Below the pieces are notes generated by a model. It made no database searches and was not told where the DNA came from. It saw nothing but the letters and a program-made list of their open reading frames with translations. Both the position numbers and the translations under genes were made by a program. Positions 32,378 to 44,300 of a stretch of DNA of 64,000 nt are shown in pieces. Each line of letters opens with the position of its first letter. The stretch's first letter is position 1. Location: the NCBI GenBank assembly GCA_000151295.1, contig GG745373.1:317928-381927 (forward strand). Reading direction: 5' to 3'. The stretch is from Allomyces macrogynus ATCC 38327 (Eukaryota; Blastocladiomycota; Blastocladiomycetes; Blastocladiales; Blastocladiaceae).

Positions 32378-33211
32378 ATGTTGAGCCCAGCATCCAGCTC
32401 GCTTGCATCGCCCGGCCTGTCGGGTGCCATGACTGGCTTGTCGATTGCCACTTCGGGTGAGTACACCAGGCTCAATCTTTTGCTCGGGACGGGACCCAGT
32501 CGGCGCGCCCCTGTACGCACTGGTGCCCACATCGCCAGACGTTGCTGACGCAAGTATCCCCCTGTCCTCGTTCCCATTCCCTGCCTCGCTCTCGCCCTTC
32601 TCCACCCTCTAGTGCCTTTCAAAGTCCGCGATTTCGGCCACCCGCGCGAGTCGCCGTTGCATTTTGGCATCTACCCCGTGGCCTCGCCCGCGCCCTCCAC
32701 CACGTCCGACATTGACAACCTGTTCCCGTGCCACGCGCGCGCGCTCTACGACTTCACGGCGCAGGACCCGTCAGAGCTCACGTTTTCCGAGGGCGCGCAG
32801 CTCTATGTCGTGGAACGCACCTACCCGGGCTGGTTGCTCGCTGTGCTCGGCGACCACCGTGGCCTGGTCCCGGAAAACTACGTCTGCATCGATGGCCAGG
32901 ACATGGACGGCGCCGAGTCGAGTTCCGAGGAAGATTGCTCGTCGCGGCGCGGGTCCGGCATGTCGTCGGTCTCGGACCATTTCACGCAGCCGTTTGGCGC
33001 CGCCTACGCGTTCCCGTCGCCCACGCCCGCGGCTGGGGTCTTGCTTTCGGAAGTGAGCACGGCTAGCGTCTCGTCGACGTCGGATGCGAGTACCGTCAAG
33101 GATGGCGCAAGAATCGGTGCTGCGGCGACGAATTCGGCAGCAGTGAGGAGCGCCAGCGGAGCCGACTCGGCCACGTCTACGTCGCGGTCGTCTTCCATCT
33201 TATCTGCTTGA
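32378..33211 (+). CDS. SH3-domain protein (Nbp2/Skb5-like)
   Basis: Two exons (32378-32456, 32613-33211) encode 225 aa. The SH3 domain covers about residues 65-120: CHARALYDFTAQDPSELTFS (ALYDF motif and RT loop), GAQLYVVERTYPGWLLAVLG (with the binding Trp) and GLVPENYVCI (the Pro-x-x-Tyr end). N-terminal to it is VPFKVRDFGHPRESPLHFG, and C-terminal an acidic stretch (ESSSEEDC) and a Ser/Ala/Thr-rich tail. Single-SH3 proteins of this layout, such as yeast Nbp2 and fission-yeast Skb5, are adaptors for PAK kinases and phosphatases in cell-wall and stress signalling. The assignment to that group is tentative; the SH3 domain itself is clear. Confidence 0.72.
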
Positions 33212-33685
33212 TGTGTCGGTATTACACCCGAGGGACGGGAACGCGGTGCCGCTGGCGGCCCCCGTCGTGTCGAATTCGTTTCGTTGTTGTTGTTGTTGTT
33301 ATTGCGTGTCTTTTGTTTTTGTTGGCGTGCTTGGTTTGGTGCTTTCTGCTGCTTGCGCTCTCCGTCGTCCACCCGCTTGTCCCCCGTGAACTCGCTTTCT
33401 CGACGCTTGCGGCCACTTGCTCGCTCGCTTTTCTCTCTCTTCCCCTCCATCTTTGTCTGCAGTTCGTTGTGACCGCGATTTTTCCACCTGGATCATTTTG
33501 AACAGACGCAAATCCATTTTTCTTTCTCTTCCTGACCGGAGTTTGGTTCAGCTTGTCTTGTCCTGCACCCGCCATCCGTCAGTATCAATTTATCGCCAGG
33601 TCATTGATATTCCAAGCCCACGGCTACCTATTGAATCAACAGGACGTTGTCCGCTCACTCGATCACGACAAACCTCCCCACCTCG
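33212..33685. other. convergent intergenic region
   Basis: It lies between the SH3 gene and TAF1, with T-rich runs at 33280-33330 (GTT repeats). No gene is seen. Confidence 0.4.
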
Positions 33686-36600
33686 TCAAAACTGGCCTAG
33701 GCCGTCCACATCCATGGGCGCACCCGGGGCCCCCTCCGTTCCCGGCCCGGCACCCGGCACGGTCGCAGCAGCCGTAGCTGTGGTCGCCGCCAGCCACGAC
33801 GGAGCCGCTGCTGCCGGGCGCTCCCACTGAAACGCGGGCACAATCGGCGGCGGGACCGGGCTCGACGCGGCCGCGGGCGTGCTCGGTGGCGACTTGGCAG
33901 CGGCCGACGACGACGCGGTGGTACTGCGCCGTGTGACGGGCGCCTTGCGCTTAGCCTTGCGCGCCTCCTGAATCTGCACGGCCAAATCCTGCAGCCGTTC
34001 CGACCGGTGTTCGACTTCACGCACGACATAGGCGCCGAGATTCGCTGCGGCCAGCGTGACGGCATGCTCGGCGCCGTAAATGGCGACGGCGTTCGTGTGA
34101 ATCAGCTTGATATCCTTGAGAAACTCGTCGGCGGTCGCGTACTGCAGCCGCTTGTTGTTCTCGATGATCGTCTGGATGAACCGCGGGTGCTTGATGCGCG
34201 CATAGTACTCGGGATGCGCCTTGGCGCTGAGCGGGACCATAAACTGCTTGGCTTCAGGCATCGTCGCGACACCAACCAAAATCGAGTCGAAGATCTCCAT
34301 CATGTCCATGTCGGCCTGCCGCCGGCGCGTGCGGCGCGTCGCGGGCGATGCCGAGGTCGCGCCAAACTCGTCGTCGTTCGCGTCGAGAATCGCCTGCGCG
34401 GCCGCGGCGGCCGCGACCGGGTTCTTTTCCTTGGCCGCGGCGCGCGCGGCCGCGTTGGTTTTGCGCCGCTTGGCCGCGCCCTCGAGCACTTTGGCCTTTT
34501 CCTCCTCCTTCCACGCGGGACACTTTTCGCGGTTCGTCTTGATGTGGCCAATCTGCCCGCACCGGCGACACTTGACTTCACGCGCGTTGCGCAGCACTTC
34601 CTGGATCTGGTTGTTGGAAATGGCCACGGCCTCGGACATGACTTTTTGCCGCCGGAACTTGTCGAGCGCCGACCCTTCGCCGGCGTTTGCCAACTGCTTC
34701 TTGAGCTTGGTATACGCCGCAATCACTTTCGGGTCGCGCACAATCTCCTCTTGCCACTCGGTCATGCCCTTGAGCTGCCGCCGAATGATCAGGACCTTGC
34801 CCGGCTCGTCGCGCACCGTGGGCGCGCCGACACCCGCACTTGACCCGGCACCACCGGCCCGTCCACCGGCGCCCGCAGCGGCGGCACTCGCCGCGGCGTC
34901 GCGCTGCCGCGTCAACTTCTCGTGCTCGCGCACGTCCTGCGCGACGAGCAGCTGCTCGAGCGGCGGGTCGGTCGCGACGGGCGACGAGAGCGCGGCCACT
35001 TGGCGCTCCCAAATCTCGCGAATCTGGCGATGGTAGGCCGCGGCCTGTTCCTCGGTCTGGACGCCACCAGCGCCGCCGACTCCACCGCCAACTCCACCGG
35101 CCTGCGTGCCGGCCATGGGCTTGCCAAACTTTTCGCGCGGCGTCGCGCGCAGGAACGAGAACCCTTGCCCGCACCCGGTCGGGTCCCCGTGCCCATCGAG
35201 CTTGAGCAACAGCTTATTCGCGATCGCCGACGCGAAATTCTTGGTCAGTTTCCAGGGCGCGAGTTCCTCTTCCTGCTGCTGCGACTTGGCCGCGGCCGCG
35301 GCCGCCGCCTGGTTCATATCCTTTTCGCCCTCGGTCTGCGCGTAGCCCAAGTCGTCGATGCGCCGCTGGAACGCGGCCATGGTCTCGTACATGCACACTT
35401 GTTCGGGCGTGACCATTTTGCGAATCTCTTCTTCGGACGGCACGGTCGCGCCGCCCTTGAGCCGCCAGTGGCCCGACTGCAGTCCACGGCCTTCCATGAA
35501 CTCCTTGAGCCGCGACTTGAGCTGCACTTCGGCGTAGTGCGGGAACATGTTTTGCACGTCTTGGAACTTGATCCCCTTGCGCATGTGCTCGGGCCGCTTC
35601 TTGAGCAGTCGGTAAACGGCGATCTGGACCACCGGGGGCAAAAACACTCCGTCAGTTTAGCGGTTCCGGACCACACCCACGCCAAACAAATGTACCCGAA
35701 TCCGGTTGCGCTTATACTCGGTGTAGATCCTTGACGTTGGCGGCGCAATCTCGAGTGCCGGCATGATCTGGCCGACCGTGAAAATCGTCGGGATCTCGCG
35801 CAAGTAGTACCGCGTCACGTTCTTGTGCGTGTGTCGAATCAGCAGGAAATCCGTCTCGGGCGGCGTGTGCCGGAAGAGCGGCGCGCGAATCATGTTGTTG
35901 AACAGGACCTGCTGCGTCTGGCCCTTGTCGACATCCCCAAAACCCCAGAAGGGGCCCTGTGCGTCGGGTTCGAGAATGTTGGGCGCGCCAATGTCGAGCT
36001 ACCGAGAGTGGAGAGTGAGTTCCAGTGTACGCACGACCACACACGCCCGGAGAAAGAAACAGCGGCGTACCTGCGGCGAATACGCGTCCTTGTCGTCCTT
36101 TTTCCGGTAATAGTTGAACAGGAAACTGGCCATGCCCGGGTTCGACAGCAGCAGTGGGGACTCCTCGGAGTACTCGAAAAGCGTGTAGTTGCCCGTGTCG
36201 CGCAACGTCAGGTCGCGCGGCGTCTTGAGCAGCTCCACGTTCTCCTTGCCCTTGATCTTCTTCTTCTTAAGCGCCTTGAGCTTGGTGAACTTGATGTCGG
36301 CGCCGACGAGCGTTGGGAGTTTCGGCCGGTGCAGGTGCCGCAGCTCGCGCGCTTGCAGCTCGGTACGGTACTGGATCGCCACGAGGTCAGTCGAAGATCA
36401 ACCGGCACGAGAGGAGCGCAGTGATAAACGTACGTAGGCCGGCACCAGCCGCAACGCTGGTGGAGCGTGCTGCAAGACAATCTGGCTCGCCTCGCGTGGG
36501 TTCTCGGCCTTCTTTTGCACGACGTAGGCGTCATCGTTCGACAAGTGGAACCGGTCGACGGCATGGACCGCGTCGTCGTGTGTCGCCGGTAGCGGCACGG

Positions 36601-38324
36601 GCGGCGGTGCGTGCACGGTCGCCTTGGACGGCAAGAGCAGCGTCGGGTCGTGAATGAACGGCAAGTCGGGCTCGGCAACCCACTCTTCGTCGTCCCAGTG
36701 CAGCAGCCACTCGTCGCTGTCGAGGATGGCGTTGCGCACGGGCAGGATTGACATCTGATCGGAGGTGGTGGTGAGGGTAGGTGCAGGTGCAACGTTCCTC
36801 TCAAGCAGAGAGCGGGCGTACCCTCGGGTTCGCGCGCTCGAGTTCCTGGATCTTGGCCAGCACCGGGTGCTCGGCGGCCGCGTCCTTGGCGAGCGCCGCG
36901 GGTGCGTCGCCGTCCCAGACAATATCGTCCTCCCACGACGCCAGGGCAATGGGCAAGTATTTGAGCAGCGACTCGCGCTCGTTCTATACATTTCATCCAC
37001 CAAAAAGTGATCAGAGAGTGATGACTCCATATTCCAAGATGAGAGCGCAATTGTACACAGACCAAGTCCGACAAGTCGTCGTTGCTCGACAAATCCGAGT
37101 TCTCCTCGTCGGGCAGGTCGGGCAAGTGCATCATGCCTGTCGGCTTCCCGCCAGCCGCGGCCGCCGCGGCCGCCATCGACCGGTGCGTTTTGCCCGTCTC
37201 AAAAAGATGCTTGTCGTCGTCCTCGGGCGTGAGCTCGTCGAGCTTCTTGGCAAAGTAGCGGCCTGCGGTGGGGGACGCAGGGTGAGTCTGCCGCGTTCTG
37301 AAACAGGGCGCAAAAGTGCGTCATCAAACGAACCGCGGTAGTCGCGCGCGCGCGGCGCCATGCGAAACAGTGCGTGTGCGCCAAACATCATCGTGAACGA
37401 GATGGCCGGGTCGCGGTCGGCCAGTTCCGGGAACAGCTGGAAAAGCCGCTGCCGCTTGCTCTCGTCGAACGCGGGCCTTGACGGCAACAAGTCTGACCTG
37501 CGTGGTTTCGGGACTGGCGCAGCGACGGGCGCCGCGGGCGCCGGCATAGGCGGTGGGTGCGATGGAATGTGCGATGCGGGCGCGAGCTGAGGGAGGACCG
37601 ACCCGGGCGCGTCGACGGCCATGAGCGCCTCAAGCTCTTCGAGACCTATTGGCATAGGCGCGGCCGCGGCGACGGGGTGCGGGCCCGGGGTCAGGGCAGG
37701 TGTACCGACGGACGGCGTATCGGAGACGAGCGCAGCGGCGAGGTCCATGCCGAGATCGAGTCCCGCCGGCACGGTCGCAGTCGCGTTGCTGTCGTGGTCA
37801 TCGTCATCGTTGTCGTCCGCGGTAGCGCCGCTGCCGAGCAGGTCGATCCCGGCCATGCGGAGCCCCTGGGCGACGTTGCCGGCACTAGTCCCGCCCAGGC
37901 CGCCGAGCCCGCCGAGCCCCAACTCGTCCTCGGTGCGGAGTGCGTCCATGTCTACGTCCATATCGTCGTCGAGCCCGTCGTCGAGATCGGCGAGGTCGTC
38001 ATCGTCGCCGCCATCCGCGGTTTTGGACGGGGCGGCCGAGGCGAGTCCGGGAGCTGGCGCGGCCGGAAGTGCGGCCAAAACCGGGACTGGAGCCGCGACA
38101 GGAACCGGTGCGGCAAGCGGCAACGGTGCGGCACTGATTTCGCGCATGAGCTGTTCGAGGTCGAGGTCGACGGGCATGGCGAGCGGCGCAGCGGTCTTGA
38201 AGGTACCGACGCCGCCCGCCGCGGCCGTCAGGCTGTTGATCAGCGCGTCCACATCGGTCGGGTCGGCGGCAGGCGAAGCGGGCGGCGCTCCCGCGCCATG
38301 GTTCAGGGGTGGCGGGGCCGACAT
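33686..38324 (-). CDS. TAF1: TFIID subunit TAF1 with one bromodomain
   Basis: Seven minus-strand exons (38324-37334, 37262-37063, 36983-36822, 36754-36434, 36370-36071, 35998-35696, 35623-33686) give 1404 aa, phase closing throughout. The N-terminus is acidic and Ala/Pro-rich (TAND-like region). The TAF1 core (DUF3591) follows: LPIALASWEDDIVWDGD, the segment around residues 470-660 ending ELRHLHRPKL, NPGMASFLFNYYRK, FNNMIRAPLFRH, FLLIRHTHKN and YYLREIPTIFTVGQ. Then come a CRRCGQIGHIKTNREKC zinc knuckle (about residue 1110) and one bromodomain (about 1197-1298). TAF1 is the scaffold of TFIID and contacts TAF7 and promoter DNA. A single bromodomain fits non-yeast fungi: budding yeast Taf1 has none and animals have two. 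No C-terminal kinase domain is seen. Confidence 0.92.
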
Positions 38325-38790
38325 GGTGGAGAAAGGGGGTCGAGACAGGTGACGCAGCTTGTAGTGCAGGTCAGAGCCGGGCAGGCCAAGCCAGGTGGCG
38401 ATAAGATCGGGTGGAGAGGATCCGGGTGCGAGCAGTCAAGAGAGCGTCGCGCTCGTCGTGCGGGCGAGATTTGCGTCGGCGTCGCGGCGGTGGTGGTTGG
38501 CCGCGAAAGCGTCGGCAGCGACGCGGTGGAGCGCGACCTGCAGCGGTCACGCTCCGGTGACAGATCTGACCGGCCCCTGGTTTGCTGATCGCTTGGGCAT
38601 CGGCCCCACCGACTCTCCCGACAACCAACTCTCATTGATCATTCGCGAGCTGATCGAATCCGGCCAGCAACACGCTCGACCAACAGCCAGCAACCCGCTC
38701 ATACTTGCGGCACCCAATTCCAGCTCGCTCGTCCTGCTGCTCATATTTGCCGGCGATCCGTTCAAACACTCGACTTGGCAACCACCAATC
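38325..38790. promoter_or_regulatory. divergent promoter region TAF1 / mL45
   Basis: 466 nt separate two divergent ATGs. No TATA box is obvious. It probably drives both housekeeping genes. Confidence 0.35.
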
Positions 38791-39750
38791 ATGCTTCGCA
38801 GCACCGCATCATCCCTCGCCACGGCCGTCGCGAGCCCGTTGGCCGTGCGCACGCTCGTACCTGCCGTGGCCACTGCCGCTATGCGCACCTACGCGACCAA
38901 GAAGGTGTCGCTGCGCATGGACTGCGTGGGCAAGCTCATGGACCCCTATGTGCGCCCGGACCGCTTCCCGTTGCCCTTTTCGGCCGAGGGCCGCAAGGAG
39001 TGCAAGGACTATCTGATGAACCTGGCGCAGTCGACGTTCGAGTATGCACGAAATCCTTGCTTGACAGCGTCGTGCGCGCGATGCGATCGCTGACGATGAC
39101 AATCCGCAGCGTGTCCCGGTTGAAGTCGGACCTGAACGGGTTCAAGGCCAACAAGTTTGGTCTCGAGGCAGAGCAGATCTACGTCAAGATGAACACCATG
39201 TTCGCTGAGTGCGTGTTCCTGTCGACGTCGATGCAAACGTTGGAGTCTGATCTCTGCTGTCTATCTAGCGGCAAGCCCGACCATATGGCACCCTATGTGA
39301 CCTCGCAGATGCTCTCGGTTCGTGCTCTCGCCGTTCGTACCTTTTTGCCCCTCATTCCTGATGAGCGTGCCCACACCAAACAGACGCTCAAGAACCAAAT
39401 GAAGAACCGGCCGGGCACCTTCAAGTGGGAATACCTCGGCGCCGTGGAGCGCCCCAAGATTGTGAACCTGCGCTACTCTAAGAGCCCCGAGGACGAGATT
39501 GGTGTTGCGCAAATCACCGTCAAGATCAAGTCCAAGCAGGTGCGCGCGCAATGCCTCCCCTTGCTTACCGTTTTCGACCTTGTTTGACCCGTTCCCCTTT
39601 ATACGACAGCGCCTGGCCGTGCTCGACGCCAAGGGCAAGGCGATCACGTCGCAGGAGCTCGAGCCCGTCGAATATGTCGTCTACGAGCGGTTTATCCCGG
39701 ACGGCAAGGCGTGGCGCATCGCCGGCAAGATTGAGCAGCCGGCAAAGTGA
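38791..39750 (+). CDS. MRPL45: mitochondrial ribosomal protein mL45 (Tim44-like)
   Basis: Five exons (38791-39041, 39110-39208, 39269-39317, 39384-39539, 39610-39750) give 231 aa. The first 35 residues are an amphipathic basic presequence (MLRSTASSLATAVASPLAVR...). The rest follows the Tim44-like/mL45 pattern: a helical N-part with ECKDYLMNLAQ, KPDHMAPYVTSQML, then the strand-rich half TFKWEYLGAVERPKIVNLRY, GVAQITVKIKSKQ, RLAVLDAKGKAITSQELEP, EYVVYERFIPDGKAWRIAGK. In mammals mL45 sits at the exit tunnel of the mitoribosome and tethers it to the inner membrane; yeast Mba1 is the related protein. So the product is likely a membrane anchor of the large mitoribosomal subunit. Junction residues are all rebuilt cleanly. 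Confidence 0.82.
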
Positions 39751-40057
39751 GGATGGTTGGGTAGAGAGTGTCTGTAGCCGCGGCGTCGGCCGTATTTTTG
39801 TGAATACAATTAGCCTAGTAGTCATGGCGTTGTTTCGTCGTTGCGATGGATCGTGAGCAGCCAGTAAAGTCTGAGATTGACTGCAAATGCAAGGTCGAGG
39901 AGCGCGCAACAGCCAGCAAATGCTCTCGCGAGCCACATCGTTGATTTCAATCCAGTCTTCTTCAACTGTGTTGTCGCCAACATCGTCGATCTCAACTTAT
40001 CTCATCCACCAACCACCCAACACGAACACAACTAGCTGCAATCACGTCCCTGACCCT
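39751..40057 (+). promoter_or_regulatory. mL45-MCU intergenic region
   Basis: 307 nt between two mitochondrial genes on the same strand. It is AT-richer than the flanks; no specific element is recognised. Confidence 0.35.
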
Positions 40058-41331
40058 ATGTTTGCTCAATCCCGACCCTTTGCCGCCGCCGCGCGTGCGT
40101 TCCTCTCGCGCACCACCTTGGTGACCCGCTCCGTCCACCTGCACGGCGCGCTCGACCTGCGCACCGACCGCGTCCCGCGTCTGCAAACCCTACAGCGCAC
40201 CGTGACCGTGGACCTGACGTCCTCCCCCACCTCGGGCATTCTCGCGTCGCTGCGCGTTCCCGACCCTTCCTCTACCGATTCGGCCGCCGCATCCGCGACC
40301 GACGCGCCCATCTACATTCAGAACGTCCCCGCCGCGACCTCCACCGCGTCCGACATCCTCTACAACCTGCGTCACGAGTACCGCTCGTCCCGCGTGTGGC
40401 TGACACGCGGGTACACGTCGGCACCGCTGCGCGAGTCTGACCTGGCGTCGATCCCGGTCGCGCAACTCGTGCGCGGCGCGTACGTCCTGTGGATCGACGA
40501 CGTGCCGCACGTTTTTGATGCGCGTGCGGCACTGCAAAAGTTACGCACGGTGCGTGCGGACGTGGAGGGCAAAGCCGCGGCGGTGGCGCGCGTGCAGGGG
40601 ACGGTGGAGGACGTGGAGAGGCGCGTTCGCGGGCGGTTGAATACGTTGATGTATGGTGGAGCGGTCGGACTGTGCACGGAACTCGCGGGGATCGTCTACC
40701 TGACGTACGAGCTGGGATGGGTACGTCGATGGCTGGAATGCGAAGGAAGCTCTATTGGCCGGTTTGCAAATGGAAGAAATACAGGACACGAAACAAAACA
40801 AAAATGAGCGAATGGAAACGACACGCAACTTGGCGCGACGACGAACTGACGGCGCGCGCGCGCGCAAACCCGCCCTGGAATCTATGTACATCCACGCCCC
40901 GACCTTCCCTCCCTGTTCCGCGCGCGGCACGACGCCAGGACCTGATGGAACCCACGTCGTACCTGCTCGGTCTCGGCACCGTGATTATCGGTACGCTCTT
41001 ACTCTCCACTCCACTCCACCCCATCCCCACCCCCTTACCCACCCCGCTCACCCCTCCGACCGTAGGCGCGACCTACTTCGCCGTCCTGCGGCGCGAATAC
41101 ACGTACGAGGCCGCATCGAACCACCTCGAGTCGCTGCTGCAGCGTCGGCACGCGCGTCGTGCCGGGCTCGACCTGGCCGCACACGCGACCGCGCGCGACA
41201 CGCTCGCGCAGATGCGCGCGACGTGGGACCCGGTCGTGCGTGCGTATTTGCCGGATACGTCGTCGGTGGTCCCGAAATGGCGTGAGTTACGCAAAGATTT
41301 CGGGCGGCACGAGATTCTCGGCGGAAAATAG
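40058..41331 (+). CDS. MCU: mitochondrial calcium uniporter pore subunit
   Basis: Three exons (40058-40720, 40939-40990, 41066-41331) encode 326 aa. An Arg/Ala-rich presequence (MFAQSRPFAAAARAFLSR) is followed by a matrix N-terminal domain and a coiled-coil helix (LQKLRTVRADVEGKAAAVAR). Then come TM1 (LMYGGAVGLCTELAGIVYLT), the selectivity-filter loop ELGW-DLMEP created exactly at the exon 1/2 junction, and TM2 (TSYLLGLGTVIIGATYFAVL). REYTYEAASNHLESLLQRR and a C-terminal helix match the family's 'REYTY' motif. DLMEP keeps the Asp and Glu of the DIME filter. MCU conducts Ca2+ into the matrix. No EMRE or MICU gene is present in this window. Its last 45 coding nt overlap the antisense end of the phospholipase D gene. 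Confidence 0.82.
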
Positions 41332-44300
41332 ACTGGCGCCGAGGTTTTCGCGGTGCAGGAATTTGGTTGGGAATTGAACTGTGGTTGGGAATTCGATGGT
41401 CAGCGACGCTGTCGGGTGGAGGGGAGAGGGGAGGAGGAGAGCGAAACACCGTACCCAAGTGCCCACGGATCTGGCCCAGCTGCGCCTTGGCCTGGTCGAG
41501 CGTCATCGAGTTGAGTGGGCGCGCCGACCGGAACGCCGAGTAGGCCGACCACGTATCGACTACAGCACGTCAAAAGCGTCAGTGTCTGCCCATCCATCCT
41601 CCTCACACGGCTCCTACCGACCGACAATAGAGACACGTACCCGTATCGTCCGGCACGCAATGAAACACGTCGCGGAACACGGCCGTGTTACTCCTCGCCG
41701 TTCCATGCCAGAGATGCTCAAACTCGGGTGCGAGCACATTCGCCAGGACATGATCCTCGCTCACGTCCCCCAACCGGCCCAAATGTTCCTTCATGAGCTT
41801 CATGCGCAGATCGTGAATCGCCGAATCCACCACGACCTCCTGGCCGTCCCCACCCATCGGCACCCACGCGTCCCCCTGCCCGGAAATCACGACCGCCAAC
41901 TCCGAGTCGCGGTCGCCGAGCATCGACCGGTCGTTGATGTTCGCCGACCCCAAAATCGCGTGCCGGTCGTCAACAATCATTAGTTTCGTGTGAATGTAGA
42001 CCATTTCGGTCACAAACTTGCCCTCGTGCGACGCGAGCGTCAGCGCCGTCTCGGCGCGCGGGCGCAGCGGTGGCGGGGTCGCCGTGGCGACGATACCTTG
42101 CGGGTCCTCCACGAGCGTGACCATGTCGTACTCGGTCGTCGGCGTCGCGAATTCGCTTGCGGGTGCGCCGGGCCACGGGGCCAGGGACTCGGCCGACGGC
42201 GAGTGCTTGCCCGCGGCGGCAGCAGCTGCGGCGGCGGTCGCGCTCGCATCGAGGAAATCGAACGTGCGCAGGCCGTAGAAGGTCACATATTCGTCGGCGG
42301 GGATCCCAGCTTGTTCGAGTCGCGCGATCAGGCTGTTCGGGCCGCGCGAGATCGACTCGAATTGGTAGTTCATGACCATGCTACATGTCGAGCCACGGGG
42401 AGGGTCAGTCGACGATCGGTTCGGAGTAGGAACGATGGGGGCCCACGCACCGCAGCGTACTGGCCGCAGCCGACTCGATGGGCCCCGCAAATGCCGGCAG
42501 CAGCGGCATCATGACAATCACGCGGAATGGCTCGCGCTGTGTGTAGGCGCGGTAGATGCGCTTGTACAGCGCCTGCCCGATCTTGTTCCGCGCGCCGCCC
42601 TCGCCTGCCGATGTGACTAGCAAAAGAAGCCAAATGATCGCGTCAGTGAACTGCTCCGTACGCAACTATCCCCACGATAGAGTGCCAGCAGCAACGTACC
42701 AAAGAATTGGTTCTCGATGTAGACAAAGTACTTTGCCTCGTCAATCAGCGCCTCGTACGCCGTCAAGATACTCTTCTCCGTCGGCACTCCGCACGACCAC
42801 GGCGCGAGCGACCTTGTCAGCTGGATCGAATGCGGCGCCCCCGGCCGTCGCTCAGCCTCGCGCATCGGCCTCGCCGCCGTCGAATGCGTGCATTTCGGCA
42901 CCTCATCCACCTGCTCCTCCGGCACGGGTGCGCCCGGGAACAACAGCGGCAAATCGTTCCTCCCTGCAGCCTTGCGTGCCTTGACGTAATTCCACCTCTG
43001 CACGAAATGCCGCGCCAAATCGGCGACCGTCGGTCCAAAACGAAAATGAATGACCATACCCCGGCATGCGCGGGACTCGCGTGCGGTCGAGCAAGTCGGT
43101 CATCCAGGTCGTGTCGATCGACCGGAAATCGGCGTGCCGCGGGTTCGAAAAGTCTTGGCCCGGGAACAATTGCGCGCCGGATTCGGGCGGCGCGAGATCG
43201 ACGAGCGGGTGTGCGTGCGAGTCCCACCGCCCGTAGCACAGGTCGAGCCCGCCGAGGTAGGCGACGCGGTCGTCGATGACAACGGCTTTCTCGTGGTGTG
43301 CCCAGAAGGGGGTCGTCTTGAGCATGTCCGGGTGCCGCTGCACGTGGATGTTCGGGTGCAGCGAGACGAGATAGAATTTGGTGTGGAACGAGCCTAGTGG
43401 GCCGGGGAGTGTGAGAAGGGGTGCTCAAGTAGTGAGCGACGAAGAGCCGGCCAGCACGACGTACAGTTGGAGAGCGCGGCCGTCACTTCCTTGTAGACGA
43501 TAATGTAGATTTGCACGCCCTCCTTGGCCTTGCGCTGCAGCAGCCGATCGAGTCGCCATTCCTCGTTCTCCGGGGAGATCGGCCGCTTCATGTAGACCTC
43601 GGGGCTCAGCCACCTGGTGGAGGAGCAATGGTGAGGTCGGCAACACCTGCGAAAGGCGAAACCAAGACGAGCCACGTACCAGTCGAGGATATACACGGAC
43701 CGCCTTGCACCGTCAATCGCGTCCGCGACCCGCTCGAAATACTCTTCCCCATCCACGAAAAACTCGACCCGCCCACCGGCCCGCGGCGGTGCAAACGCCG
43801 ACCACCGTGGTACCTGCGCGTACTCGCACTGCTCGAGCATATCGCGCATCGCCTTGAACAGCAAATCATGCTGCGGCTCGTCCTCGACTTCCCACCGCAA
43901 CGTGCGCGCCGCGTTCACGGGCACGCCGCGTGCCGGGTTCACGAGCAGTGCGACTTGCCGGAACCCGAGCGGGTCACGGTCGTGCACGCTCTCAACGGAA
44001 AACTGCGGCGTCACGAGAATGACCATGACGGGGTCTGGCTTCGCGAGGTCGGCGAGCACCGTCAGCCACGACGGGCCGACGAGCACCCACTGGTCGCGCG
44101 TGCGATCGGCCTCCTTGGCCGTAAACCACGCGCACGTCCACCGCGGGTTCAGGCGGAGGGAGACGCGCGCCTCGACGGGTTTCGTCGGGAACCGCGGATC
44201 GAACGAGAGGGCTGAGAAGGCGAGGAACTCGCCGAGTGGCGTGATTTCCGGCAGCATGTTGAGCGCCTGCAAGAGCTGCTGCAGGTACCGCTGCAGGTCC

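Noticed and set aside
34007..35734. Two long + strand open frames opposite TAF1
   Set aside because: Antisense to conserved TAF1 domains; composition explained by the opposite strand.
42985..43056. A 62-nt GT-AG intron in phospholipase D that might explain the frame change
   Set aside because: It would remove the conserved ADLARHFVQ segment and does not restore phase.
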